From positions 1-43,395 of the forward strand of contig JAHEYF010000035.1 in the NCBI GenBank assembly GCA_023251755.1: DNA of 43,395 nucleotides. The letters are read 5' to 3'. Within the stretch, counting starts at the first letter, position 1. Each line of letters begins with the position of its first letter. Position numbers and translations under genes: made by a program. The notes beneath the pieces were generated by a model. It was not told the origin of the DNA and did no database searches. It worked only from the letters and a program-made list of their open reading frames with translations. This document shows positions 24,560 to 32,243 of the stretch, one piece after another. Source of the stretch: Bacteroidota bacterium (GTDB lineage: Bacteria; Bacteroidota; Bacteroidia; B-17B0; Aurantibacillaceae).

Positions 24560-24958
24560 TTAATTAAGATAAATTTCGGGGTTTACATTTGTTATGCTTA
24601 CTACATTCGTTTCAATGTTAAACGCATCGATGTAGCTTAAGGACTGGGCCGGGTGCTGAAACAAAGCTTGTTCTATACCCTGTATGTGTACTACGTGTCC
24701 GAATGAATAAGTCAATTCAAGAATCAATTCATTCAGGTAAGCTGCCCGTTGCGACCTGTTGCCGGTAAAATGGCCGGTGTAATAAAGCGGAACACCTTTA
24801 GGGGCGTATTTAAATAAATCGGTATTGGCCAATTGATCGTATACAATAGCGTTGGCGCTTCTTAATACCTGTATGGCGTCAAGGTTGATGAGTTCCGGAG
24901 CACTGAATGTTCCGGGGATAAGAGAGTATTTTGGTTGTATTTTATGTAAGATGTTCAT
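24560..24958 (-). CDS. Half-length, degenerate SUMT paralogue (tetrapyrrole-methylase N-terminal domain only)
   Basis: This 132-residue protein aligns with the N-terminal half of the SUMT encoded at 21533-22303. NAIVYDQLANTDLFKYAP corresponds to DVILYDALVNPEILKYAP, SFGHVVHIQG to THGHVVRLKG, and YIDAFNIETNVV to YAETFNIETAVV. The catalytic signatures are gone: GAGPGD is replaced by PGTFSA and GGDPFVFGRG by QGIEQALFQH. The C-terminal half is missing and the frame ends with a clean stop. It is the first gene behind the Cys leader attenuator. An intact frame and conserved core suggest a retained non-catalytic role rather than recent decay, but a pseudogene cannot be excluded. Confidence 0.78.
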   Translation of the reverse strand: MNILHKIQPKYSLIPGTFSAPELINLDAIQVLRSANAIVYDQLANTDLFKYAPKGVPLYYTGHFTGNRSQRAAYLNELILELTYSFGHVVHIQGIEQALFQHPAQSLSYIDAFNIETNVVSITNVNPEIYLN

Positions 24959-25015
24959 GATTGCTGTGTTTAATTTTTTTATTCATTTTGTTTTTATTTC
25001 GTTTGGGTTTAAGCA

Positions 25016-25052
25016 TAAAAAAACCCTTCACGTGTTGGCGGAAGGGTTTTTT
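25016..25052 (-). terminator. Intrinsic terminator of the cysteine attenuator
   Basis: On the minus strand AAAACCCTTC pairs with GAAGGGTTTT over a loop of about 11 bases (CGCCAACACGT) and runs into TTTATG. It lies between the Cys-rich leader ORF and the first structural gene at 24958. Its 5' arm overlaps CCCTTCCGC (25038-25046), which can alternatively pair with GCGGAAAGG in the leader ORF (25099-25107). Confidence 0.88.
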
Positions 25053-25070
25053 ATTGTTTAACCTGTTAAC

Positions 25071-25148
25071 TTAATAAACAAAACAAGTCGTATAAAATCC
25101 TTTCCGCAATCGCATTCGCTTGCAGCAACACATATACATGCGGCACAT
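25071..25148 (-). CDS. Cys-rich leader peptide of the sulfur assimilation operon
   Basis: A 25-codon ORF begins MCRMYMCCCK and ends TTCFVY, then TAA. Five residues are Cys, three of them consecutive (codons 7-9: TGT TGC TGC). Segment 1 (CTGCAA, 25120-25125) covers codons 8-10 and pairs with TTGCGG (25104-25109). Segment 2 (GCGGAAAGG, 25099-25107), just downstream, can instead pair with CCCTTCCGC on the 5' side of the terminator. A ribosome stalled at the Cys codons would cover segment 1 and favour the antiterminator. Two further in-frame ATGs (25139, 25133) are possible starts and would keep the Cys run. The nearest gene on this strand is the half-SUMT at 24958. Confidence 0.85.
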   Translation of the reverse strand: MCRMYMCCCKRMRLRKGFYTTCFVY

Positions 25149-25276
25149 ATTGTTTTTATTGATTGAAATCCGGTTCTTCATCTGAAGATGATTTTTTAAT
25201 TAATTGTCAGGATAATCTTTTGTGCTGTTTTCATTTTTTTCTTTTCTGTAAACACCATTATTTTATTTTGACGGTA

Positions 25277-25308
25277 CAAAGTAAAGCAATGATTTTGTCC
25301 TGTGCAAG
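25277..25308 (-). promoter_or_regulatory. Predicted promoter of the cysteine leader transcript
   Basis: On the minus strand CTTGC (25304-25308) is followed after 20 bases by TACTTTG (25277-25283), one base short of TAnnTTTG. Transcription would start near 25271 and leave about 120 bases before the leader ATG. The first part of that region contains CATCTTCAGATG and can fold into small hairpins. Confidence 0.45.
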
Positions 25309-25332
25309 AAAAAAATAAAAAAAACACTAATC

Positions 25333-25348
25333 TCCTATGGGAATAGTA
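25333..25348. promoter_or_regulatory. Candidate Rrf2-regulator site upstream of the cysteine operon
   Basis: TCCTATGGGAATAGTA contains the inverted repeat CTAT-GGGA-ATAG and matches the site at 25872-25887 (TACTATTAAATTAGTA) in 11 of 16 positions, in the same orientation. It lies 25-40 bases upstream of the promoter at 25277-25308. Confidence 0.4.
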
Positions 25349-25395
25349 TAATATAAATGCACGAAATTATTGATTTTATTGAATTTTTAATTTTG

Positions 25396-25842
25396 TTAAA
25401 CCTTAAATTTTTTTATTAATTTATTTTCCCGTTTTATAATATCGGCCAGACTTGTCTTGGAAAGTATCTTTATGCTGGCTTCTCTTACCTCAAGTACCAC
25501 ATCGCGCAGGCCACAGGTTTCTTCGTTCACACACTCGGCACAGGACTCATAAAAATTGAGACTCACACAGGGTAGTAGCGCTATTGGCCCGCCGGTAGAG
25601 CGGATGATGGTACTGAGCATGATCTCTTCGGGGTGCTTGCTTAAGTAATAACCTCCGGTAGCGCCCATGCGGCTTCCAACAATTCCCTGGTTGCGTAATT
25701 CTAATAAAATTGCTTCAAGAAATTTGCGGGGAATTTTTTCGGTTTCGGCAATCTTCGAAATCTGTATAGGCTTCTGCTCCTTGTATTCCTTTGCAAGTGT
25801 TAATAAAGCCTTAATGGCGTACTTGGTTTTTTTCTGCAGCAT
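25396..25842 (-). CDS. Rrf2-family transcription regulator with four Cys
   Basis: A 148-residue protein with an N-terminal winged helix (KKTKYAIKALLTLAKEY, ISKIAETEKIPRKFLEAILLELRNQGIVGSRMGATGGYYLSK), the classic Rrf2 layout. The C-terminal part has cysteines at 92, 101, 104 and 110 (PCVSLNFYESCAECVNEETC), spaced like an Fe-S cluster-binding loop as in IscR, with one extra Cys. It is transcribed toward the sulfur cluster. Members such as CymR and IscR control cysteine or Fe-S biosynthesis, so control of this operon is likely. A palindrome overlapping its own promoter suggests autoregulation. Confidence 0.92.
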   Translation of the reverse strand: MLQKKTKYAIKALLTLAKEYKEQKPIQISKIAETEKIPRKFLEAILLELRNQGIVGSRMGATGGYYLSKHPEEIMLSTIIRSTGGPIALLPCVSLNFYESCAECVNEETCGLRDVVLEVREASIKILSKTSLADIIKRENKLIKKFKV

Positions 25843-25865
25843 GGTGGATAATTTGAATAATTACC

Positions 25866-25887
25866 CAAATATACTATTAAATTAGTA
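25866..25887 (-). promoter_or_regulatory. Rrf2 gene promoter with overlapping palindrome
   Basis: On the minus strand the -7 element TATATTTG (25866-25873) is directly preceded by the palindrome TACTA-ATTTAA-TAGTA (25872-25887), perfect over its 5-bp arms. Its position would block RNA polymerase, as expected of autorepression. A -33 element is poor (run of T near 25894). Confidence 0.5.
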
Positions 25888-25925
25888 GGAATTAAAAATT
25901 AAACGACATTTGCAGGAATAACACT

Positions 25926-27122
25926 TTATTGTTTCAGCACTTTTGCTGTATGTGTTTTTTCGCCTGCCTGAATGTAAACCATATATACTCCTGGCATCCA
26001 GCCACTGGTAGCAATCTCTTTTTTTCCGCTCAGGTTTTTTTCTGCATATACGAGCTTGCCCAATACATCAGTTATTCTAAGAGAATAAGCAGTTGTTGCA
26101 GCATTAATGATCAGTTTATCAGTTGCCGGGTTGGGGTAAATTTCGAATTTTATTTCGCTTAATTGTTGTACACTGTTTGTATGCAGCCTGTAAACGTTGG
26201 ATGATAACAAAGGGCTGCGTTGCGGTGAAGTGTGAAGGGCTTGTCGCATTGCATTTCCCTGGCAGGTGGTGAACATGTATATGTCGGTATCGGAGCAAAT
26301 GTAGGTGTTCATAAAATTCATAAACATGGTGCCATTGGTGTCTAAGGGGCAGGAATGGGCTGTATCGGGAAAAGTACTGTTACAGGCCATGTAGCTGGAA
26401 GTTGTGCCGGATCGGATGTGTGGAAGATCGGCGCAATAGCTCGAATCGGTGGGGCAGCCAATAACAGGGTGCATCAGGCCCAGCCAGTGTCCTGTTTCGT
26501 GTGTTGCAGTCCGCCCTAAGTTGTATGGATTGGAAGTAGATCCAGTATTTCCCACTACATTGTTCCAGATCCAGATGCCACTGCTGAGTGTATCTGCATT
26601 GTTCCAGGCCGGTGTTGCCCAGGGCAGACCTGAGTTGGAGGGCAGGGAGCCCCAGCCCATTAAGTTGACAGAAGAACCTGCATCAGTAACCCAAATATTG
26701 CAATACAAAGAGGGAGGCCAGTTGCCCTGGTGTTTTAAAGTATTGTCGATGTAATTCATAAACATACTCGTATTTGAAAAGCTGCCCGGGTTTTGCCAGC
26801 CTTTTGAAACATAATTGATCCGGTCGATTCCGGGTTCGACCAACAGGTTCCCCTGTGGATCGTAAAGAGCGGGCATAAATACAATCTGTGTATTGGCCGG
26901 ATGCCATACAGAAGGGGCATTAACACTACCATACCCGGTGCCGGCATAATCGGCGTTTAAAATCTGAAGCTGCGAAACAAGCCTGGCTTGTGCTAAATTG
27001 GAGCCGGTCCCAACTGACTGACCGCTGTGCACGATATGAAATATCACGGGAATTGTATCCTGTGCTTTTGCTGTGAATTGAATGAATAAAAACTGGAGAA
27101 GGAGAAAAGTAAATTTTTTCAT
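25926..27122 (-). CDS. Secreted zinc metalloprotease, M43 (pappalysin-like), type IX secretion cargo
   Basis: The 398-residue protein has a signal peptide (1-20, ending FTAKA), a catalytic domain with HETGHWLGLMHP (zinc motif HExxHxxGxxH at 208-218) and a Met-turn candidate (MFMNFMNTYICSD). The C-terminal sorting domain (about 325-398) reads FEIYPNPATDKLII ... GKLVYAEKNLSG ... GVYMVYIQAGEK and directs export through the type IX system. It stands alone, upstream of rrf2 on the same strand. Paired cysteines (141, 223/230, 247, 258) fit an extracellular protein. Confidence 0.92.
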   Translation of the reverse strand: MKKFTFLLLQFLFIQFTAKAQDTIPVIFHIVHSGQSVGTGSNLAQARLVSQLQILNADYAGTGYGSVNAPSVWHPANTQIVFMPALYDPQGNLLVEPGIDRINYVSKGWQNPGSFSNTSMFMNYIDNTLKHQGNWPPSLYCNIWVTDAGSSVNLMGWGSLPSNSGLPWATPAWNNADTLSSGIWIWNNVVGNTGSTSNPYNLGRTATHETGHWLGLMHPVIGCPTDSSYCADLPHIRSGTTSSYMACNSTFPDTAHSCPLDTNGTMFMNFMNTYICSDTDIYMFTTCQGNAMRQALHTSPQRSPLLSSNVYRLHTNSVQQLSEIKFEIYPNPATDKLIINAATTAYSLRITDVLGKLVYAEKNLSGKKEIATSGWMPGVYMVYIQAGEKTHTAKVLKQ

Positions 27123-27325
27123 ACTAATTTTTTTAATTCATAAAAAGGGAGGAGGTACAAACATAAAAACTTTGGAGGAGAAATCTTTTAAGAAACCTAT
27201 AAACGGTTGAAAAAAGGAAAAAACCGGTCGGTTTTGGGGCAAAAGCGGTTTTTCCAGCTGTTGGAAAATTATGTTGGAAGAGCAGAAGGCATATCAAAAG
27301 AGTAGCAGGATTTATACTTTCTTAG

Positions 27326-27333
27326 TACTTTTG
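27326..27333 (+). promoter_or_regulatory. -7 element of the aspartate kinase gene
   Basis: TACTTTTG fits TAnnTTTG and lies 15 bases ahead of the ATG at 27349. No good -33 element is visible upstream. The position argues against the longer frame starting at 27271. Confidence 0.5.
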
Positions 27334-27348
27334 GGCATAATTTTTTTT

Positions 27349-28626
27349 ATGAAGGTATTTAAGTTTGGAGGGGCATCGGTTAAAGATGCTGCTGCGGTAA
27401 AAAATGTAGCGGAAATTATAAAACGATTTCCTTCTGATGAGCTAATTGTGGTGGTATCGGCCATGGGGAAAATTACCAATCACCTGGAACGTTTGACGGA
27501 TGCTTTTTTCTATAAAAAGGAAAATGCTGAAGCGGTGCTGAACGAAATAAAGACTTATCACCTGAATATTGTCAATCAGCTGTTCGAAGATAAAAACCAC
27601 CCCTTTTACCAGGATATTGAAAATACTTTTGTGGAGCTTTACTGGGCCATTGAAGATGAACCTACGAATGAATACAACCACGAATACGATCAGATTGTAA
27701 GCATGGGTGAAGTTATTTCCAGCAAAATTGTTTCGGCTTATCTGAATTGTGCAGGAATAAAAAATCAGTGGGTGGACGCACGGGGCCTTATTCAAACGGA
27801 CAATACCTACCGCGAAGGAAAAGTGAATTTTGAATTGACGGAGGAATTAGTGAAGACTGATTTGTTTCCGGTCGTTCATGCCAATAAGATTGTTATTACA
27901 CAAGGCTTTTTAGGAGGCACTTCCGAAAACTTTACCACTACGCTGGGCCGCGAAGGCTCTGATTATACGGCGGCTATTCTGGCTTATTGTGCGAATGCCG
28001 AAAGTGTAACGATATGGAAAGATGTACCCGGCGTGTTGAATGCCGATCCGAAGTGGTTCGACAATACGGTAAAAATAAATGAACTCACTTACCAGGATGC
28101 TATTGAGCTTACTTATTACGGCGCAACGGTTATACATCCCAAAACCATAAAACCTTTACAAAACAAAAACATTCCTCTGTATGTAAGGTCTTTTATTAAG
28201 CCGGAAGATGAAGGGACTGTGGTGAAGGATACCAAAAAAAGACTACCCATTCCTTCATTTATTTTTAAGGTCGATCAGTTACTGATCTCCATGCAGCCCA
28301 AAGATTTTTCATTTATAGCCGAAGACAACCTCAGTAGTATATTCGATACATTTTTCCGCCACCATGTTAAAATTCATGTAATGCAATTATCGGCCATTAA
28401 TTTTTCAGTGTGTACGGACAATGATCCGCGCAAAATTCCTGCCCTGCTGAAAGAGCTACAGGAGAACTACAAGGTGTTATACAATGAGGGCGTGGAGTTG
28501 TGTACCATCCGTTATTACGACCAGGCTACCATCGAGCGTGTTGTTATTGACAAACAGGTGTTGCTGGAACAAAAAAGCCGCTATACGGTACAATTGGTGC
28601 TGAAGAATGCTGGCGTGCTTAGGTAA
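27349..28626 (+). CDS. Aspartate kinase (monofunctional, with ACT region)
   Basis: I start the protein at 27349 (MKVFKFGGASVKD), where the family begins. A frame extending upstream to 27271 would put the -7 promoter element inside the gene and adds hydrophobic, unrelated residues. The 425-residue product has KFGGASV for ATP binding, VSAMGKITNHLE, GREGSDYTAAILAYCANAE, and WKDVPGVLNADPKW, and ends in an ACT-like region (about 290-425). It phosphorylates aspartate at the entry to lysine, threonine and methionine. It stands alone, not in a thr or lys operon. Confidence 0.93.
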   Translation: MKVFKFGGASVKDAAAVKNVAEIIKRFPSDELIVVVSAMGKITNHLERLTDAFFYKKENAEAVLNEIKTYHLNIVNQLFEDKNHPFYQDIENTFVELYWAIEDEPTNEYNHEYDQIVSMGEVISSKIVSAYLNCAGIKNQWVDARGLIQTDNTYREGKVNFELTEELVKTDLFPVVHANKIVITQGFLGGTSENFTTTLGREGSDYTAAILAYCANAESVTIWKDVPGVLNADPKWFDNTVKINELTYQDAIELTYYGATVIHPKTIKPLQNKNIPLYVRSFIKPEDEGTVVKDTKKRLPIPSFIFKVDQLLISMQPKDFSFIAEDNLSSIFDTFFRHHVKIHVMQLSAINFSVCTDNDPRKIPALLKELQENYKVLYNEGVELCTIRYYDQATIERVVIDKQVLLEQKSRYTVQLVLKNAGVLR

Positions 28627-28629
28627 AAG

Positions 28630-28700
28630 TTTATACGTTTAATTGTTTACATGTTGCATTAACGGATAAACGAATAAACAAAAGAACTGGTGAACCAATT
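28630..28700. repeat. GTTTATACGTTTA / ATAAACGAATAAAC hairpin repeat
   Basis: The convergent gap contains GTTTATACGTTTAATTG on the left and GGATAAACGAATAAACAAAAG on the right, nearly inverse complements, with GAACTGGTGAACC after. It could act as a bidirectional transcript end. It belongs to the AACGAATAAAC family. Confidence 0.55.
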
Positions 28701-30375
28701 AAAAGATTTCCAAGCGCTTTACCAAAAAGGTTTTTTCACCCTGCACCTTTATAAAATAAATTCCAGGGTTCAGGTGATGGTCATTAATGTTTAATACAGA
28801 AGGAATTTGTTCAAGTTGTTTACTATAACTCAACTGTCCATTAATAGTGTATATACTAATGCATAGATGATCTACATGCCCCAGGCTACTTAAATCAAGA
28901 TTTATAGTGCTGCTTGTAGGGTTGGGATAAACAGAAAAATGAGCCTCCTGTTGTAGTTCTTTTGTGTTGGTGAGCGCCCCTAATAAAAAACCTTTTGTGC
29001 CCCCTGTAATTTCGTAAGTAACATCATTTTGTATGTATGCGAGTACCCTTGCTTTTTGCAGATTTACATTTGCAGGAACGATTAAAGAAACCGAATCGCT
29101 TAAGTTTGCGCAGGTCTTTACCCTTGCTGCCCTCGCTACATTGTTCATGTTATAAGTAGTGCCGGGTACTTCACCACCGGTAGAAGTTACGCTAAGCCCA
29201 CTTTCCACCACATAAAAATAAACACGGTCATGAGGTCCCAGTTTACCGCTTAAAGTATAGTCGATAATTAAATTGGAATTGCTGAATGAATTGTATTGAA
29301 GGTTGATGAAGGATATTCCGGTTTTTTCCTGTGGCTTGCAACTGTTCCATACATCGGGGGTGTAGCGGATACCATTTTTAGCCACAGCCGAAAGCCCGGC
29401 CAGTATTCCCATGTTCCAGGAATAATTATCGTAACGTTGGTCATTTATAGGCAAGGTATATACATCGGTCCAGTTGCCATAGGTCTGGCTTACGTGCAGC
29501 TCGATTAAAACCTGGTTTAATCCATTCGTTTCGGCAGTTGCGGCGTAGGAATACATGCTTGAAACAGCAGGTGGTGCCCCATAACAACCGGTGTTGCAAA
29601 ACATTTCGACCACCGAAAATTTATTGGATGCTGTTGTGATGTAAGGTTGTAAAACAAAGCCCCTTGTCCCTCCCACTATGGCGCAGGTATTATCGTCCTG
29701 TATATAAGCCACCACAGTTGTTTGGGAAAGGTTTGTTCCGACTGGTATTCGTAAATGAACAGTATCTGAATAAATAGTTGCGGGCATCACCCGCACTGCC
29801 CTTGCTACGTTATTCATGGTAAATGTTTGCCCGTTGTTATCGCCCCCGCTAACATTAACGGTGATACCACTTTCGAGTACATATATGTGTATGGATTTAG
29901 CATCTGTAGCGGTATACTTTCGGGCCAGAACGAATTTAACGGCTAAAGTCGAATCCGTATTATTAAAGGACTCGAACCAAAGGCTTACTTTTTTTGCCCC
30001 ACTGGTATACACATCGATATCTGCCGGATCACAATTGTACCAGGGAGTAGAAGTGGATACGGCTCCGTTTTTTGCCACATCGGCCAACGAATCAATAAGT
30101 CCCAAACTTTTATATTGGTTGTACTTTTGGGTTCCGCTTGTCAAGGCGTATTGATCTGTCCAGTTGCTATACGTTTTAGCAACCTCGTGCTGTATATAGA
30201 TGTGGTTCAGGTCGTCTGCATCAGCCAGCATAGCTTTGGTACGTAATTCGGGAATGGCCAGCCTTGAATCGTAATCGCCGGTATTGCAAAACAATTCAAC
30301 AACGCTTACGTTTTTTTGTGCGTTTAATGAAGCGGTACTTATGGCCAATAAAAAATAGAATAAGAATTTTTTCAT
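28699..30375 (-). CDS. Secreted type IX cargo with two tandem DUF1223/thioredoxin-like domains
   Basis: A 558-residue protein with a signal peptide (1-19). Two homologous domains follow (about 20-245 and 250-470). Each starts SVVELFCNTG or SVVEMFCNTG, continues with HxVxxTYxNWTDxY, then AVxxNG and VESGxxVxxxGG, and finally NNVARAxRV and YIQDD or YIQND with GGTRGF or GGTKGF. The start and the NWTD segment resemble secreted DUF1223 thioredoxin-like proteins. The first domain has CNTGD where the second has CNTGC, so only the second could keep a Cys pair of the C-xx-C kind. A type IX sorting domain (about 480-558, VYPNPTSSTINLDL) closes the protein. Confidence 0.78.
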   Translation of the reverse strand: MKKFLFYFLLAISTASLNAQKNVSVVELFCNTGDYDSRLAIPELRTKAMLADADDLNHIYIQHEVAKTYSNWTDQYALTSGTQKYNQYKSLGLIDSLADVAKNGAVSTSTPWYNCDPADIDVYTSGAKKVSLWFESFNNTDSTLAVKFVLARKYTATDAKSIHIYVLESGITVNVSGGDNNGQTFTMNNVARAVRVMPATIYSDTVHLRIPVGTNLSQTTVVAYIQDDNTCAIVGGTRGFVLQPYITTASNKFSVVEMFCNTGCYGAPPAVSSMYSYAATAETNGLNQVLIELHVSQTYGNWTDVYTLPINDQRYDNYSWNMGILAGLSAVAKNGIRYTPDVWNSCKPQEKTGISFINLQYNSFSNSNLIIDYTLSGKLGPHDRVYFYVVESGLSVTSTGGEVPGTTYNMNNVARAARVKTCANLSDSVSLIVPANVNLQKARVLAYIQNDVTYEITGGTKGFLLGALTNTKELQQEAHFSVYPNPTSSTINLDLSSLGHVDHLCISIYTINGQLSYSKQLEQIPSVLNINDHHLNPGIYFIKVQGEKTFLVKRLEIF

Positions 30376-30419
30376 GTTTGTATAGTGGTTTATATACTTG
30401 CAATATTAGCTCATCTCCG

Positions 30420-30440
30420 CTGTAAGTTCATTCCTTACAG
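30420..30440. repeat. Perfect 7-bp palindrome between two cargo genes
   Basis: CTGTAAG-TTCATTC-CTTACAG is perfectly symmetrical and lies about 45 bases upstream of the ATG at 30375. No T-run follows on either strand, so it is not a terminator. It may be an operator or mRNA hairpin. Confidence 0.35.
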
Positions 30441-30482
30441 GGTTTCATTTTATAAATCCATACACGCAGGCAGGGTTTAAAA

Positions 30483-30510
30483 TAAAAAAAAGCCCCGTTT
30501 CCAGGGCTTC
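30483..30510 (-). terminator. Intrinsic terminator of the lipoprotein gene
   Basis: On the minus strand AAGCCC pairs with GGGCTT around TGGAAACG, followed by TTTTTTATT. It begins about 23 bases beyond the stop of the gene at 30533. Confidence 0.75.
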
Positions 30511-30532
30511 AACTATAGTTATTTAAACGGAT

Positions 30533-31456
30533 TTATAAACCGTCCAAATAAGTTGTAAGGTTAGGATCGGTAGTAGGCGTAAGTGTTACCGGGTAAGTGG
30601 TATTGGTATTAATGAGTTGGTTGTTGTATTTAAAATCAAAAAGCTGGTTGCTGGCATCGATACCAATACCAACTATTTTTACATTGGAGTTGGCCGGAAC
30701 CAAACCAGAACTCATGTTGTACACCTGCATCAGGCTTTTTGTAGCCGGGAAGTATACAAATATTCCCACATTTTGTAAATCATCTGTAGTGGAAGTGAAA
30801 GACAGGGTGCTGCCTGCATTGTTTCCAACCTGGTAACCGCAATTGATCCAACCCAATTTTTTAACCAAGGCCTGGTAACCGTTGGCGGTGGTATCGAAAA
30901 TGGTTACACCAATGGAAGCAGGATTATCGGTCCAGTCCACATAAGTAGAAGTGTTTACACCATAATACACATGCATGTGGTTGTACTGGGGCGCTGCATT
31001 GGGCATTTCTATCTGAACCCCGCATCCTCCGGGTTTTATTTCCAACTCGGTCCCATTTTTGAATGCCCTTAATCTGATTTCACCGGCTGTTTCAAGTATA
31101 TTGCCCGCAGCAACAGTCGGCATCTGGTAATAGATCATATCTTTCGGTGTATACAATTCTACCAACCTTATTTCAAAAGGCCAGGTAACGCTATCCCCAT
31201 TAGGGAACTGCAAACATTGTTTGGCCGTCCATATTTTGGTTCCCTGGTTTCCTACAATAGGACCATTACCTGTGGAATCAATAATAAAAACCTGTTCCTG
31301 TTGTTTTTTGGTATCTAAGTAAGTATTTACCGGGTTGTATTGGTTCATGGTGGTTTTTTCAGTTTCAATCCTGTCTTTGGAACAACTGAAAAATATAAAA
31401 GAAAGTAAGGTAAGGGTGGTGGTAAATAAAAGGGTGTTTGTTTTGTTTTTTTTCAT
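30533..31456 (-). CDS. Lipoprotein of unknown function
   Basis: A 307-residue protein with a lipoprotein signal (LSFIFFSC, Cys at about 25). The next residues are SKD, so the Asp is in the +3 position. The mature part is rich in beta strands. It has GTKIWTAKQCLQFPNGDSVTWPFEIRLVELYTPKDMIYYQMPT, a region recalling ZU5-like/carboxypeptidase-associated domains in lipoproteins of this phylum, and LTPTTDPNLTTYLDGL at the end. No catalytic motif is recognised. It is probably an outer-membrane-anchored protein and shares no clear operon with its neighbours. Confidence 0.65.
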   Translation of the reverse strand: MKKNKTNTLLFTTTLTLLSFIFFSCSKDRIETEKTTMNQYNPVNTYLDTKKQQEQVFIIDSTGNGPIVGNQGTKIWTAKQCLQFPNGDSVTWPFEIRLVELYTPKDMIYYQMPTVAAGNILETAGEIRLRAFKNGTELEIKPGGCGVQIEMPNAAPQYNHMHVYYGVNTSTYVDWTDNPASIGVTIFDTTANGYQALVKKLGWINCGYQVGNNAGSTLSFTSTTDDLQNVGIFVYFPATKSLMQVYNMSSGLVPANSNVKIVGIGIDASNQLFDFKYNNQLINTNTTYPVTLTPTTDPNLTTYLDGL

Positions 31457-31547
31457 GGTTCTTGGTTAAGTTTTGTATTAGATGCAATTGATTACTCAAG
31501 GTTTAATTATTAAACGGCTAAAAACACATTTTATTGCGAGTGTTTTT

Positions 31548-32063
31548 TTAATAGGCCGGGCATTGGCTGTTTTTATCCACAAAATAACCCTTACAACCAA
31601 ATATATATAAAATACCCAATTGCAGGTGCGTTTCCAGGAATTTAATGTTGTACCTGTATTCTAAAAAAGGCCGCAGGCAGCGGTTGGTAGAAACACCAAT
31701 GCCCCCTTCTAAATTCCAGTTGTTCGGTTTAGCATCTTTCATTACGGAAGAGGCGTAATTGAGCCAACGGTCGTAAGCCCCGTGAAGTATACCATAAAAG
31801 TTGAGGTTATTGGTACGGAGAAATTTGTACTCCAATCCCAGGCCAATGTTAAATTCATTTACTTTATTAAAAGCAAAGTAATAAGAAAACTGTGGGGTGA
31901 AACTTAAACGGTTGTCGGGGTAAAAACTGGCTCTCACACCGGCACCAAGGCTTTCTGTCTGGAAGTTGTATAGTACCGAAGCACCTGCTCCAATGTTTTG
32001 CGAATGCCCGCTTAATGAAAGCAACAACACAACTTGTATTAAAATAAATTTACTGCCCTTCAT
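31548..32063 (-). CDS. Small outer-membrane beta-barrel-like protein
   Basis: A 171-residue protein with a signal peptide (1-21, LLLSLSGHSQ). It is followed by alternating strands typical of 8-stranded barrels: GAGASVLYNF, LGAGVRASFYPDN, LSFTPQFSYYFAF, FNIGLGLEYKFL, LNFYGILHGAY, WNLEGGIGVST, RPFLEYRYN, THLQLGILYIFG. The last residues contain three Cys (RCLRP, FGCKG, SQCPAY), unusual for such a barrel. Function is unknown. Confidence 0.72.
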   Translation of the reverse strand: MKGSKFILIQVVLLLSLSGHSQNIGAGASVLYNFQTESLGAGVRASFYPDNRLSFTPQFSYYFAFNKVNEFNIGLGLEYKFLRTNNLNFYGILHGAYDRWLNYASSVMKDAKPNNWNLEGGIGVSTNRCLRPFLEYRYNIKFLETHLQLGILYIFGCKGYFVDKNSQCPAY

Positions 32064-32243
32064 AGTTTCGGGGCAAATTTATTAATTCTGTGGCTTTACA
32101 CGAATTTATTTTGTTAAAAAGCGCCGTGGCGTTATTTTAATTCGATTAAAAGCAATAATGCCCCGGATCAGAAATACCCAACAGCTCATTGTTAATACTA
32201 TTTTTTTTATCCTCACGCGGTTTGCCCTTGCTGTACTACTTTT

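Noticed and set aside
24560..24958. Complete SUMT (cobA) copy
   Set aside because: The product is half length and lacks GAGPGD and GGDPFVFGRG-type motifs.
25149..25270. SAM or other metabolite riboswitch in the leader of the sulfur operon
   Set aside because: No conserved riboswitch core is recognisable and the terminator is fully explained by pairing with the Cys-rich leader ORF.
27271..27348. N-terminal extension of aspartate kinase with a hydrophobic stretch (YTFLVLLGIIFF)
   Set aside because: It would place a -7 promoter element (27326-27333) inside the gene and the family starts at MKVFKFGGASV. It is probably untranslated leader.
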